Positions 42,358 to 52,368 of a DNA stretch of 64,000 nucleotides are shown here, in pieces (position 1 is the stretch's first letter; each line of letters begins with the position of its first letter). Position numbers and translations under genes: made by a program. The stretch is from positions 248,001 to 312,000 of the forward strand of contig JACKFD010000004.1 of the NCBI GenBank assembly GCA_020632655.1. Direction: 5' to 3'. The notes under the pieces were generated by a model. It ran no database searches, was not told where the DNA came from, and saw only the letters and a program-made list of their open reading frames with translations. The DNA comes from Spirochaetaceae bacterium. Lineage in GTDB: Bacteria; Myxococcota_A; UBA9160; UBA4427.

Positions 42358-43338
42358 TCAGCTCGTCTTCGCGAACGCCGACATCCCGCTCTCGACGATC
42401 AGCAGGATCTCGGCGCATTGCTGCAGGTCGAAGCCGAGGGGGGCGACGAGGGCGAGGACGCGGTCGTCGAGCTCGTCGTTCCGGCCAGGGATCCAGCCGC
42501 GCAGACCGAGATTCACGACCGTGTCCGCCGCGTAGAGTCCGGCGCAGAGTGCGCGGCTCGACTCCGGGCAGTCCTCGGGTCGCTCCTGATGGATGACCGC
42601 TTCGATGAGCTCCTCGTCGAAGGTCCAGGCCGAGAGGGCGATCGCGCCGAGCTCGCATCGGATCGCGCTGCCCGCAAGCTCGATCGCCTCGTCGGAGAAG
42701 CGGCGGTTGTGCTTCAGGAAGGGCACGGCGACGGAGGCGAGCAGCACGATGCGGCCGACGTCGTGCACCAGCCCGAGCAGGAAGGCCGAGTCGCGGAAGC
42801 GCCCATCGCCCTCGAGCAGCGCCAGGGTCGCGAGCGCCGTCGAGATCGAGCGCTTCCACAGCCCGTCCATCACGCCCTCGTAGCCCGGCGCGCGGAAGAC
42901 CGAGGAGCGGATCGCGACGCCGGCGACGATGTTCTTGGCCTGCTCGAGGCCCGTGCGCATGAGCGCGTCCTGGACGGAGCCGATCGAGGCGATGCCGCCG
43001 TAGAAGCCCGTATTCGAGACGCCGACGATCTTGGTCGCGAGGGCGGGATCGCTCTCGACGGCGAGCGCGATCTCGCCGACCCCGACCGTGTCCTTCTCGA
43101 GCAGCCCGAGCACCCGGGTCAGCGTCGCGGAGAAGACGGGCAACGCCAGCCGGCGCTCGACCAGGGCGCGGCGCACGCCACGCAGCAGGGGCGTGCCCTC
43201 GTCCTTCGTCTCGAGCTCCTCGTCGAGGCGCGCGAGGCAGGCCTCCACGAGCTCCTCCGGTACGTCCTGGAAGCGGACGTCGCCGCCGGCGGCACCGCGG
43301 CCCGATGCTCCCTTCTCGACGTCGACGTCGCTCGCCAA
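42358..43338 (-). CDS. HDOD-domain signalling protein
   Basis: 326 residues. A single HDOD domain is recognised by LALPVFSATLTRVLGLLEKDTVGVGEIA, ESDPALATKIVGVSNTGFYGG, SVQDALMRTGLEQAKNIV and LGLVHDVGRIVLL (the HD-like core). HDOD proteins lack nucleotide hydrolysis and act as scaffolds in bacterial signalling. The start is a TTG with GGGAGAGGG upstream. It is convergent with the carboxylase gene and divergent from yceI. Confidence 0.85.
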   Translation of the reverse strand: MASDVDVEKGASGRGAAGGDVRFQDVPEELVEACLARLDEELETKDEGTPLLRGVRRALVERRLALPVFSATLTRVLGLLEKDTVGVGEIALAVESDPALATKIVGVSNTGFYGGIASIGSVQDALMRTGLEQAKNIVAGVAIRSSVFRAPGYEGVMDGLWKRSISTALATLALLEGDGRFRDSAFLLGLVHDVGRIVLLASVAVPFLKHNRRFSDEAIELAGSAIRCELGAIALSAWTFDEELIEAVIHQERPEDCPESSRALCAGLYAADTVVNLGLRGWIPGRNDELDDRVLALVAPLGFDLQQCAEILLIVESGMSAFAKTS

Positions 43339-43568
43339 TGCCCTCTCCCCCGGTGCACGTCGCCGGGTCGCTTCGAGCCCGGGCTGGGTCGCGGATGCAC
43401 GCTCCCATTCCCGATTGCGGTCGCAGACCGGGGCGGCTCAATCGGGCGAAGGCCCCGCAAGCGATGGGGCGATCCTGCGATAGGGTCTCGCCGTCGTGGG
43501 CCGGGCGTCGGCGATCGATCGGCGCGACGGGTCGAGGGGTCGCAAGACGCAGCCGGGAGGGATCGGGC

Positions 43569-44180
43569 ATGAGGGGTCGTGGATCGCGCGCGAACGGAGC
43601 GGGACGAGGCCGGTCCGTCGTATCGGCCGTCGGACTGGCGATGCTCGGTCTCGTCTTCGGTCTCTCCTCCGCCGCTTCGGCTGGAGACGAAGCCGCCACG
43701 CCCGGTCGGATCGAGTTCGTCGGTCGCAACGGCATCGCGACCGCGAACGGCACCTTCCACGTCTGGCAGATCGTCGAGCACGCGATCGACCTCGCCGAGA
43801 TCGAGCAGGGCCACGCCGTCGTCGAGATCGATCTCGCGAGCGTCGACACGGGCAGCCCGCGCCGCGACGCGCATCTGCGCAATCCCGACTTCTTCGAGGT
43901 CGAGCGTTTCCCGACGGCGCGGGTGCGAGTGTACGACGCGCGCCCGATCGAGCCGGATGCCGAGGGCCGGCGGCGCTTCGCCGTGCGCTACGACGTCGAC
44001 CTGCACGGCGTGCAGAAGACGCTCGAGGGCGAGATCACGCTCGTCTCCGAATCGCCGCTCGCCTTCGAGGGCGGGCTCGTGATCGACCGCCTCGAATTCG
44101 GCGTCGGGGCGCCGCCGCGGCGCTGGAATCCGATGTCGATCGAGGCCGGGATCCCGATCCGCTTCCGCGTGGAGCTCTGA
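43569..44180 (+). CDS. YceI-family periplasmic lipid-binding protein
   Basis: 203 residues. An Arg-rich n-region and hydrophobic VVSAVGLAMLGLVFGL lead to a signal-peptidase site after ASA (residue 38). The mature part is a YceI lipocalin-like barrel: GTFHVWQIVEHAIDL, VEIDLASVDTGSPRRDAHLRNPDFFEVERFPTARV (residues ~80-115), then YDVDLHGVQKTLEGEI. YceI proteins bind isoprenoids or fatty amides in the periplasm. The ATG is preceded by GGGAGGG. It converges with tatC. Confidence 0.87.
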   Translation: MRGRGSRANGAGRGRSVVSAVGLAMLGLVFGLSSAASAGDEAATPGRIEFVGRNGIATANGTFHVWQIVEHAIDLAEIEQGHAVVEIDLASVDTGSPRRDAHLRNPDFFEVERFPTARVRVYDARPIEPDAEGRRRFAVRYDVDLHGVQKTLEGEITLVSESPLAFEGGLVIDRLEFGVGAPPRRWNPMSIEAGIPIRFRVEL

Positions 44181-44207
44181 GGGCGGTCGGCGGCGGGCCG
44201 CTCCGGC

Positions 44208-44996
44208 TCAGCCGTCCCGCTTCGCGACGGCCGAGCCCGCCTGCTTCGCTGCGCGGGCGGCCTCGCGCTCGGCGCGGCGCTGGGGATCGAAGACCCAGGC
44301 GACCGCTGCGCCGGACAGGTAGAGCACGATCATGGGCAGCGCGAGCATCACCTGGCTCACGACGTCGGGCGGCGTCAGGATCGCGCCCAGGATGAACATC
44401 ACGAGCACGGCATAGGGCGTGCCGCGGAAGAGCTGCTTCGCCGAGACGATGCCCGTGATCGCGAGGAAGAAGACGAAGAGCGGGAGCTCGAAGGCGACGC
44501 CGAAGGCCAGGAAGAGCCGCGTCGTCAGGCTGAACACCTCGCGCATCGTCCAGGCGGACACGACCCACTCGTTGTCCCAGCTGTTGAAGAACTGGAAGAC
44601 GACGGGGAACACGAGGGCGTAGCCGAAGATCGCACCGCCGGCGAAGAGCGCCGACGAGCAGACGACGAAGGGCAGGATCGCCTTGCGCTCGTTGTCGTAG
44701 AGGCCCGGCGCGACGAAGGCCCAGATCTGCCAGAAGGTGACCGGCAGCGTCAGTACGAAGCCCGCGAGGATCGCGCACTTCACGTAGGTGAAGAAGATCT
44801 CTGCCGGTGCGATCGCCTGGAGCTTGCTGCCCTTTGCGGCCAGGGCCTCGGTCGCGGGCTCGAGCAGGAAGCCGAAGATCTGCTCGGCGTAGTTGAAGGA
44901 GAGCAGCGCACCGAGCGTGATCGACCCGGCGATCCAGGCGATGCGCATGCGGAGCTCCGCGAGATGCTCGGTGATGGGGAGCGTCCGCTCATCCAC
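44208..44996 (-). CDS. tatC: Twin-arginine translocase subunit TatC
   Basis: 262 residues with six predicted transmembrane helices. Family blocks: LPITEHLAELRMRI, FTYVKCAILAGFVLTLPVTFWQIWAFVAPGLYDNERKAI, and FGVAFELPLFVFFLAITGIV with the conserved Glu. TatC recognises the twin-arginine signal. The start is a GTG overlapping the end of the TatB-like gene by 8 nt. The C-terminal tail is Ala/Lys-rich. Confidence 0.95.
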   Translation of the reverse strand: MDERTLPITEHLAELRMRIAWIAGSITLGALLSFNYAEQIFGFLLEPATEALAAKGSKLQAIAPAEIFFTYVKCAILAGFVLTLPVTFWQIWAFVAPGLYDNERKAILPFVVCSSALFAGGAIFGYALVFPVVFQFFNSWDNEWVVSAWTMREVFSLTTRLFLAFGVAFELPLFVFFLAITGIVSAKQLFRGTPYAVLVMFILGAILTPPDVVSQVMLALPMIVLYLSGAAVAWVFDPQRRAEREAARAAKQAGSAVAKRDG

Positions 44997-45492
44997 GCCG
45001 GGGATCCGCGGGCGACCGTCCGGTCACGGGGACGTTGCCGAGGGGCGAGTCCACCGCCGAGACGCCGTCGGACTCCTCGTCCTCGCCCGGCTCGTGCACA
45101 TCGTGATGTTCGTGGTCGTTGTCGAGGGGGAGCTCGCCGGGATGGGGAGCCGTCGTCGCGGTTCCGCTCGAAGTCTCTTCCGTGGCGCCGGCCGCGGTCG
45201 AGGCGCTCGCCGGGCCGCCGGCTGCGGGCGGCAGGTCGTCGCCCGCCTGCGCGGGCCGGTCGCCGGGTCGATGGATCGTCTGGAGCGAGTCCATCCCGGT
45301 CTTCAGGTCGCGCTTGAGATCGTTCTGGAGGTCGTCGAGGGCGAGGGTCTGGCGCAGGTCGTTGCTCGCGCGTCGGAACTCGGCGAGGCCGCGCCCGAGG
45401 TTGCGTGCGAGCTCCGGCAGGCGCTTCGGTCCGAAGACCAGCAGCGCGACCACCAGGATCAACACGAGCTCCGTCGGGCCGATTCCGAACAT
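44989..45492 (-). CDS. tatB: TatA/B family protein (TatB-like)
   Basis: 167 residues. The N-terminus MFGIGPTELVLILVVALLVFGPKRLPELARNLG is one membrane helix with the FGPKRLPE hinge and an amphipathic helix. The length, a Glu in the membrane helix (GPTEL) and the adjacency to tatC favour TatB over TatA. The long C-terminal region is Ala/Pro/Asp/His-rich and disordered. No separate tatA is in the window. Confidence 0.9.
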   Translation of the reverse strand: MFGIGPTELVLILVVALLVFGPKRLPELARNLGRGLAEFRRASNDLRQTLALDDLQNDLKRDLKTGMDSLQTIHRPGDRPAQAGDDLPPAAGGPASASTAAGATEETSSGTATTAPHPGELPLDNDHEHHDVHEPGEDEESDGVSAVDSPLGNVPVTGRSPADPRRG

Positions 45493-45520
45493 GGGCGTCG
45501 AATCTAGCAGGTCGGAGGGC

Positions 45521-45557
45521 CGGGCCGTGACGCCCCCCGTTTCCATGTCACGGCCCG
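45521..45557. repeat. 11-bp inverted repeat upstream of tatBC
   Basis: CGGGCCGTGAC (45521-45531) and GTCACGGCCCG (45547-45557) are perfect complements with a 15-nt loop, beginning 29 bp upstream of the tatB start. It could be an operator or leader hairpin. Confidence 0.5.
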
Positions 45558-45657
45558 GACCCCCCTCATTCCTGCTCTGTTCCCGGCTTCGGAACGCCTG
45601 GCTCCGAAGCACCCACCTGCACGGAGGCCTCGAGTCGAGGCAGTCCGTCTGAAACGT

Positions 45658-45703
45658 GGGGAGTCGGTCGCGCCCCCGATTCGAATCATGCGACCGGCTC
45701 CCC
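45658..45703 (-). terminator. Hairpin after the PilZ gene
   Basis: A 14-bp stem with one G-U pair (45658-45671 with 45690-45703, 18-nt loop) lies 72 bp after the PilZ stop on the minus strand and is followed by ACGTTTCAG. It probably separates the HD-GYP/PilZ operon from tatBC. Confidence 0.5.
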
Positions 45704-45775
45704 CACCCGAGCCCACCCTGGGCCGGGCGATCGAAAACGTTCGTTCCTCGCGCACGCCCGTCGCGGCGTCGCGCG

Positions 45776-46153
45776 TCAGTTCGAGAGCGCCGCCCGCGCG
45801 CCCCGTCGCACGCGCATCATCGGCTGCTGCCCCTTCTCGCGAAGCATCGCCAGCCCGGCCCGCGCCCGACCGCCCGACACCACGCGACACCAGACCACGC
45901 GCGCGAGTCCGTCGACCGAGTGCAGGCCGTCGATGTCGCGCAGGCTGACCTGCAGGAGCTCGCCGGGGCTCACCGGCTCGGGCAGATCCAGCCCGAGTCC
46001 CGAATCCGAGCGGTCCTGCGTGTAGGCGATGCGGCGCGCGTCGCCGCGCTCGCGGCGCGGGAAGCGGCTGTACTCGACGAGGTGCACCACGCGCTCGCGC
46101 GGCTCCGTCCGTTCGGGCGATCCGCCAGAGGGCGCGCCGGCCGATGCGCTCAT
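45776..46153 (-). CDS. PilZ-domain protein (cyclic-di-GMP receptor)
   Basis: 125 residues. The PilZ pattern RRERGDARR plus IAYTQDRSDSGLGLDLPEPVSPGELLQVSL gives the RxxxR-like and DxSxxG c-di-GMP-binding motifs, slightly degenerate in the first. It is a free-standing PilZ. The start overlaps the HD-GYP stop (ATGA), so a c-di-GMP hydrolase and a c-di-GMP sensor are translated together. Confidence 0.78.
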   Translation of the reverse strand: MSASAGAPSGGSPERTEPRERVVHLVEYSRFPRRERGDARRIAYTQDRSDSGLGLDLPEPVSPGELLQVSLRDIDGLHSVDGLARVVWCRVVSGGRARAGLAMLREKGQQPMMRVRRGARAALSN

Positions 46154-47394
46154 GCCGCCCCCCGACCATCGTGCCCGAAGGCGTCGTCGCCGAAGCCGCT
46201 GGCACGGACCCGCGCTCCGGCGGACTCCGCCAGCGCCCAGGCGAGCGTGCCCGCCTCGCGCACCTCGTCCGCGGCGCCGCTCACGACGAGCTCGCGGAAG
46301 ATGCGCGCGATCGCGGGATCGAATTGACCGCCCGACTCGCGATGCAGCTCGGCGAGGGCCTCGTCCGAGGACTGCGCCTGTCGATAGGGGCGCTCGCAGG
46401 TCATCGCGTCGAAGGCGTCGACGACGGCGATGATGCGCGCGGCGAGCGGGATGTCGTCGCCCGAGAGACCGTCGGGGTAGCCGCGGCCGTCGTAGCGCTC
46501 GTGGTGGTGGCGGACCGTCGTCGCGATGACGGGGTCGAGGCCGAGGGGATGGAGCAGGCGCTCGCCGATCGCGGGATGCGGATGGATCGCGGCGAGGCGC
46601 TCGGGCTCGAGCATGACCTCGCCCGCGAGCAGGTCCGTCGGGGCGCCGACCTTGCCGATGTCGTGGAGGAAGGCGGCGATCTGCAGGTTCTGGCGCTCCT
46701 CGCGCGAGAGGCAGAGGGCGGCGCCGACGAGATCCGCGTAGAAGGCGACGCGTCGGGCGTGGCCGCGCATCGTGAGGTCGCGGCTCTCGATCGTCTCGGC
46801 CAGCACCTCGAGGAACTCGACCGTGCGCGGGCCGTCCGGTCGGGAGCCGCGGCGTTCGCCCGCCAGGACGGGCTCCGAGAGGACCGAGCGCAGGCGCTCC
46901 TGGGCGAGCGGGCTCGCCTCGAGCTCTTCGAGGACGATCGCGGCGTCGCGATTGCGGCCGAGGATCCGGCTCAGGCCCTCGAGGAAGCCGACCATGCGCG
47001 CGCGGCTCGCCTGGCGCTCGAGGGCGCGCTCGACCGAGGCGGTCACCTGTACGACGTCGAAGGGCTTGGTCAGGTAGTCGAAGACGCCGTGGCGGATGCC
47101 CTCGATCGCGCTCTCGACCGAGCCGCAGCCGGTGATGACGATGATCTCGGTCTGGGGCGACTCGCGGCGGATCGTCCGCATCAGCTCGTCGCCCTTCATG
47201 CCGGGCATGTTGAGGTCGACCGTGACGAGGTCGATCGAGTCGGTGCGCAGGATCTCGAGGGCCTCGGCGCCGCGGGTCGCCGTGACGACCTCGTAGCGAC
47301 CGGACAGGATCATGCGCAGGGACTCCCGGGGTCCCCGTTCGTCGTCGACGACCAGGACGCGGGAGCGGTCTGTGAGCGGGAGCGGTGCGGCCAT
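46150..47394 (-). CDS. HD-GYP response regulator (c-di-GMP phosphodiesterase)
   Basis: 414 residues. A receiver domain (VVDDERGPRESLRMIL, Asp60 in VTVDLNMPG, Lys in YLTKPF) is followed by a linker and an HD-GYP domain: HAxRVAFYADLV-type helix, FLHDIGKVG (His-Asp 244-245), HHHERYDGRGYPDGL (GYP 305-307) and VDAFDAMT. All metal ligands of active HD-GYP enzymes are visible, so it should degrade c-di-GMP when phosphorylated. An essentially perfect sigma-54 promoter ends 13 nt before the ATG, which implies an almost leaderless message or a different start. Confidence 0.92.
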   Translation of the reverse strand: MAAPLPLTDRSRVLVVDDERGPRESLRMILSGRYEVVTATRGAEALEILRTDSIDLVTVDLNMPGMKGDELMRTIRRESPQTEIIVITGCGSVESAIEGIRHGVFDYLTKPFDVVQVTASVERALERQASRARMVGFLEGLSRILGRNRDAAIVLEELEASPLAQERLRSVLSEPVLAGERRGSRPDGPRTVEFLEVLAETIESRDLTMRGHARRVAFYADLVGAALCLSREERQNLQIAAFLHDIGKVGAPTDLLAGEVMLEPERLAAIHPHPAIGERLLHPLGLDPVIATTVRHHHERYDGRGYPDGLSGDDIPLAARIIAVVDAFDAMTCERPYRQAQSSDEALAELHRESGGQFDPAIARIFRELVVSGAADEVREAGTLAWALAESAGARVRASGFGDDAFGHDGRGAA

Positions 47395-47406
47395 GTCCGG
47401 CCTTAG

Positions 47407-47422
47407 AGCAAGCGCCGTGCCA
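47407..47422 (-). promoter_or_regulatory. Consensus sigma-54 promoter for HD-GYP/PilZ operon
   Basis: On the minus strand TGGCACGGCGCTTGCT matches TGGCACG-N4-TTGCW at every specified position. The predicted start is within a few bases of the annotated ATG. Confidence 0.85.
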
Positions 47423-47588
47423 GCTCCTTCCGCGCTGCTGGGGCCGACTCAAGTCGCTGGAATCGCGAGGGAATCTCCGGATGCTCCGATTTGCGAACGC
47501 GATCGCGGACCCTTTGGACGTTCCCGAACGGCGTCCACCCGGACCGGCAGGAAGCAGGCCAACTACTTGGATTCACGACAGAAAGAGA

Positions 47589-47608
47589 GGCGTTCAGAAT
47601 GGAACGCC
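47589..47608. promoter_or_regulatory. Inverted repeat upstream of the HD-GYP promoter
   Basis: GGCGTTC-AGAATG-GAACGCC is a perfect 7-bp dyad ~190 bp upstream of the sigma-54 -12 element. A smaller GTTC-CC-GAAC dyad lies at 47520-47529. Both are candidate binding sites for the NtrC-type regulator encoded just upstream. Confidence 0.45.
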
Positions 47609-47668
47609 GGGATCCGGGAAACGTACCGGCACGTACGCCCGGTCGGACCCTCCGCGCGCGAAGGAGCG

Positions 47669-49054
<1,386 letters not shown>

Positions 49055-49105
49055 GGGCGGCGAGCTTATCACGCGGCCCGGGGCTTGGGGTGTGGCTGGG
49101 GCGTT

Positions 49106-49150
49106 GGCCCGATGGCGCTGCGGCCCGATGGCGCCGCGGCCCGACGACGG
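49106..49150. repeat. 16-bp tandem repeat, 2.6 copies
   Basis: GGCCCGATGGCGCTGC at 49106-49121 is followed by GGCCCGATGGCGCCGC and a partial third copy. It lies between the two-component genes. Confidence 0.7.
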
Positions 49151-49179
49151 AGACGCCGCCTGGTGGAGGCGTGGCCGTC

Positions 49180-51507
49180 TCAGTCCGGTGTCCGCAGGTC
49201 GACCAGGATCACCGTCTCGAGGGCGTCCGTCGCATCGATCGTGAGACGCCCGCCGCTCGCCTCGACCACCGTCTCCGCCAGCACGTACTCGATCAGGTTC
49301 GCCGTCGGGTCGAGCTCGGCGAAGGCCGTCGCCGTATCCCGGGCGAGGTCCGGGTTGTGGTGGCGCAGCAGCACGCGCAGCCGGGGCGTGCCGTCGGCGC
49401 TGCGCTCGACGAAGCGGGTGGCCACGAAGAGGTCACCGCGCTCGGGCAGCGACTCGAGCGCGCGGTCGAGCAGGCCCGCGAGGGCGACGCGGAGCGCGTG
49501 GCCGTCGGCGAGGGCGAAGGGGGCCTCGCGCTCGAGCTCCCGCAGGACGAGCAGGCGCCGCCGGCCGATGCGCTCGCGCCGCTCGTCGAGCAGCTGCTCG
49601 AGCATGACGGAGATGTCGACGGGAACGAGCTCGACGCGGTCGTGCTCCGCGACGCTCGACAGGCGCGAGAGGACCTCGTCGATGTGCCGGACGTCCTTGC
49701 CGACGAGGTCCGTGAAGCGCGTGCGGAAGGTCTCGTCCTCGAAGTGCTCGGGGAGCAGCTCCGCGAAGGTGCGGATCGAGACGAGGGGGTTGCGGATCTC
49801 GTGGGACAGGCTGCGGGCCAGCCGCCGCCAGCCGAGGTCGCTCGGCGTGGGGGCGGGGGCGGGTGGCGTCGAGGGAGATGTCCCAGCGCCGGCGCCCGCG
49901 CCGGGTGCGTCGGCGTCACTCGCCGGCGCCGAGCTCGCGCCGGATCCCGCCGCCGCCGCGAGGCCGTCGTCGGCGAGCGCGGCGCCGAGGTCGTCGGCCC
50001 CGGCGGCTTCGAGCGCGCTGGCCGCGAGGCGCGCGCTCTCGTCGAAGTCATCGGGCGGGGCCGCGCTCGCGTCCGTCTCGGCGGCGTTGGCCCGCAGGTC
50101 GTCCGGACCGGCTTGCGCTCCCTCGGCGTAGGCCTGCTCGAGGGCGGCGCGATCCGCGGCGGCTGCCGTCGGCTCGGGTGTCGGGGCGGGTGCGGGCTCG
50201 GCCGCGTCGGCCGTGCTTCCGGCCGCGTGCGTCCACGACGGGTCGAGGGCCTGGTCGAAGGCCCGATCGATCGCCTCCTCCTCTTCGGCGTCCACGATCG
50301 CGAGCCCTTCGAGCTCGGCTTCGCTCGCCGGCTCCATGATCGCGGTCTCGATCGGCTCGGGGGCGGCGGTGGCCTCGGCGGTCGTCTCAGGCCCGGTCTG
50401 CGCGACCGGATGGCCCGCGGGCAACGGCTCGCCGGTCGGGAAGCGCAGGTCCGAAGCTTCGACCCGCTCCCGCGCGGCGGCCGCGAGGCTGCTGCGCAGG
50501 ACGGCCTCGAGCTCGGCGCGGTCCCCCGCCCAACGCAGCCTCGACAGCGCTTCGATCGCCTCGGGTGCGAAGTGGCGGGCCGGCCCGCCGACCGAGCGCG
50601 TCCACTCCGTCGCGACCGCTTCGGCGAAGCGCCCGAGCGTCTCGGGGTGCGCGGCGATCGCCGGAACCGCGAGCACGAGCGGTGCGAAGGCGCGCTCGAG
50701 CGCCGGCTCGAGCGTCGCGTACAGGTCGTCGGCGCCGGCCGTCGCGACCCAGCGCAGCCCGGACAGGCCGGGCGCCGCAGGCGGTGCATCGTGGCGGATC
50801 CACTCGGCCAGGGTCCGCTGGTCCGCCGCCGACAGGGCGTCGACCTCGTCGAGCCAGAGTGTCGCCAGGCCCGGGCCGGCCTCGGCGAGCCGCTCAGGAA
50901 GCGCCTGCACGTCGTCGAGCGATCGGGCGTCGAGTCGCAGGATCCGGCCCCGGGCCCCGCGGAAGAGCTCCACATAACGGGCGAGCAGCGCCCGTCCGCT
51001 GCCGGCGGCGCCGCGAACCAGCAGCGGCAGCGAGGCGAGCGCCGGGTCCAGCGCTCGCAGCAGGCCCGGCACCTCGAGGCCGCCGAGCCAGGCCGAGAAA
51101 CGTGCCGCAACGCGTTCGCGCTGCTCCCGCTGGGCGAGGGACTCGACCCGGCGGGCGCCCCGGGCCCGGGCGATCTCGGCGCGGAGGGCGCGCGGATCGA
51201 GCGGATGCGTCAGGATCTCGGGGCGGTCGAGGTCGAAGAGCCGACTCGCCTCCTCGGCATCGCTGCGATCGCATAACACGATCCAGCGTGCGTGGCGGAG
51301 GCGCTCGCGCTCGCGATGGGCGAACTCGAGCTCCTGCTCGAAGTCGTCCTCGAGGGCGATCAGGATCGCGGCGGGCGATCTCGCCTCCGCGAAGGCCTCG
51401 CCAGGAAGCGGCGCCCCCGCGACGATCTCGGTACCGGGCAGTCCGCTCGCGCGGGCCAGGGCGGCGCGCATCTCGGGGCGGCGGTGAACGATCCAGAGCT
51501 TCGACAT
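49180..51507 (-). CDS. Hybrid protein: receiver-like + degenerate sigma-54-type AAA+ + histidine kinase
   Basis: 775 residues. Residues ~1-115 resemble a receiver-like fold (MSKLWIVHRRPEMRAAL) without a clear phospho-Asp. Residues ~120-370 follow the layout of an NtrC AAA+ domain, with a Walker A-like GAAGSGRA (Lys replaced by Arg) and a Walker B-like LWLDEVDAL, but no GAFTGA. Residues ~375-560 are an Ala/Pro/Glu/Asp linker. The C-terminus is a DHp domain (SLSHEIRNPLVSIRTFAEL, His569) and a weak ATPase domain: the N box reads LAGLLDRALESLP and the DxGxG box is missing. It may be a regulatory pseudokinase for the adjacent activator. A TTG at 51516 is an alternative start. Confidence 0.75.
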   Translation of the reverse strand: MSKLWIVHRRPEMRAALARASGLPGTEIVAGAPLPGEAFAEARSPAAILIALEDDFEQELEFAHRERERLRHARWIVLCDRSDAEEASRLFDLDRPEILTHPLDPRALRAEIARARGARRVESLAQREQRERVAARFSAWLGGLEVPGLLRALDPALASLPLLVRGAAGSGRALLARYVELFRGARGRILRLDARSLDDVQALPERLAEAGPGLATLWLDEVDALSAADQRTLAEWIRHDAPPAAPGLSGLRWVATAGADDLYATLEPALERAFAPLVLAVPAIAAHPETLGRFAEAVATEWTRSVGGPARHFAPEAIEALSRLRWAGDRAELEAVLRSSLAAAARERVEASDLRFPTGEPLPAGHPVAQTGPETTAEATAAPEPIETAIMEPASEAELEGLAIVDAEEEEAIDRAFDQALDPSWTHAAGSTADAAEPAPAPTPEPTAAAADRAALEQAYAEGAQAGPDDLRANAAETDASAAPPDDFDESARLAASALEAAGADDLGAALADDGLAAAAGSGASSAPASDADAPGAGAGAGTSPSTPPAPAPTPSDLGWRRLARSLSHEIRNPLVSIRTFAELLPEHFEDETFRTRFTDLVGKDVRHIDEVLSRLSSVAEHDRVELVPVDISVMLEQLLDERRERIGRRRLLVLRELEREAPFALADGHALRVALAGLLDRALESLPERGDLFVATRFVERSADGTPRLRVLLRHHNPDLARDTATAFAELDPTANLIEYVLAETVVEASGGRLTIDATDALETVILVDLRTPD

Positions 51508-51762
51508 GGGATCCAACTTGAAGAGCGCAGCAGCTGTCGAACGGAGTCTTCGTTCGTCTGCAGACTACCCCGTTCTCGCCCGCCTCGCGCCGGGAATCCG
51601 CGGCGTTCCGAGGCGCGTTGCGGGGCATCGGCGGCAGGCGGTGTGCAGATCGTGTGCAGGCGCCGGGCGAGCGCCCGGCCCCCTCGGACGTTCCCGGCGG
51701 TGGATCGGCGAGGGGCGCGACGCAGGGCATCGCATGGCGCCGGGGCGATGTGGAGGCGAGGC

Positions 51763-52263
51763 ATGACCGAGGGGGCGACGCAGCCCGTCGAGGGCCGGAT
51801 CCGCGCCGCGCGTGCGCAGGAGATCGATCGGGTGGCGGCGCTCTGGGCGCTGATCACGGAGCACCATGCCGATCTCGACCCGCTCTTCCGCATGCGCCGT
51901 GGTCCGGTCGCCGAAGGCGAGCTGCGCGAGCTGCTGCGTGCACTGCAACGGGATCCGGACGTCGAGATCCTCGTCTGCGACGTGGACGGCTCGCCGGCGG
52001 GGCTGTGCATCGTGCGGATCGATCGCGCGCCGCCGATCCTCGAGGAGACCGAGCGGGCCGAGATCACGGACCTCGGCGTGCGTCCCGAGTGGCGTCGGCG
52101 GGGCATGGGCCGACGGTTGGTCGAGGCGGCCCAGGCCTGGGTGCGGGATCGCGGCGTCGCACGGATCGAGATCCAGGTGGCGTCGGGCAACCGCGAGGGA
52201 CAGGCCTTCTGGCGGGCGATGGGCTTCGCCGATCTGATGGACGTGCTCCACAAACGCCTGTAG
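51763..52263 (+). CDS. GNAT-family N-acetyltransferase
   Basis: 166 residues. IRAARAQEIDRVAALWALI is the GNAT beginning; the acetyl-CoA-binding motif A is ITDLGVRPEWRRRGMGRRLVEAA (RxxGxG/A), followed by IEIQVASGNREGQAFWRAMGF. The substrate is unknown. TGGAGGCGAGG precedes the ATG. It is divergent from the hybrid kinase. Confidence 0.88.
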   Translation: MTEGATQPVEGRIRAARAQEIDRVAALWALITEHHADLDPLFRMRRGPVAEGELRELLRALQRDPDVEILVCDVDGSPAGLCIVRIDRAPPILEETERAEITDLGVRPEWRRRGMGRRLVEAAQAWVRDRGVARIEIQVASGNREGQAFWRAMGFADLMDVLHKRL

Positions 52264-52368
52264 TTTTCGCGGCCGCGCGATCGCGCGCCGCCTCCTTTGC
52301 GACGACCCTCCACAACCCGGGCCCGGGCCCGCTGCGACCCGCTGCCCCCCTTCGCGGAACCCCCCGAC

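Noticed and set aside
51641..51660. Sigma-54-like element upstream of the hybrid kinase
   Set aside because: The -24 GG is TG here, so the most conserved dinucleotide is lost; kept only as a shared 15-mer.
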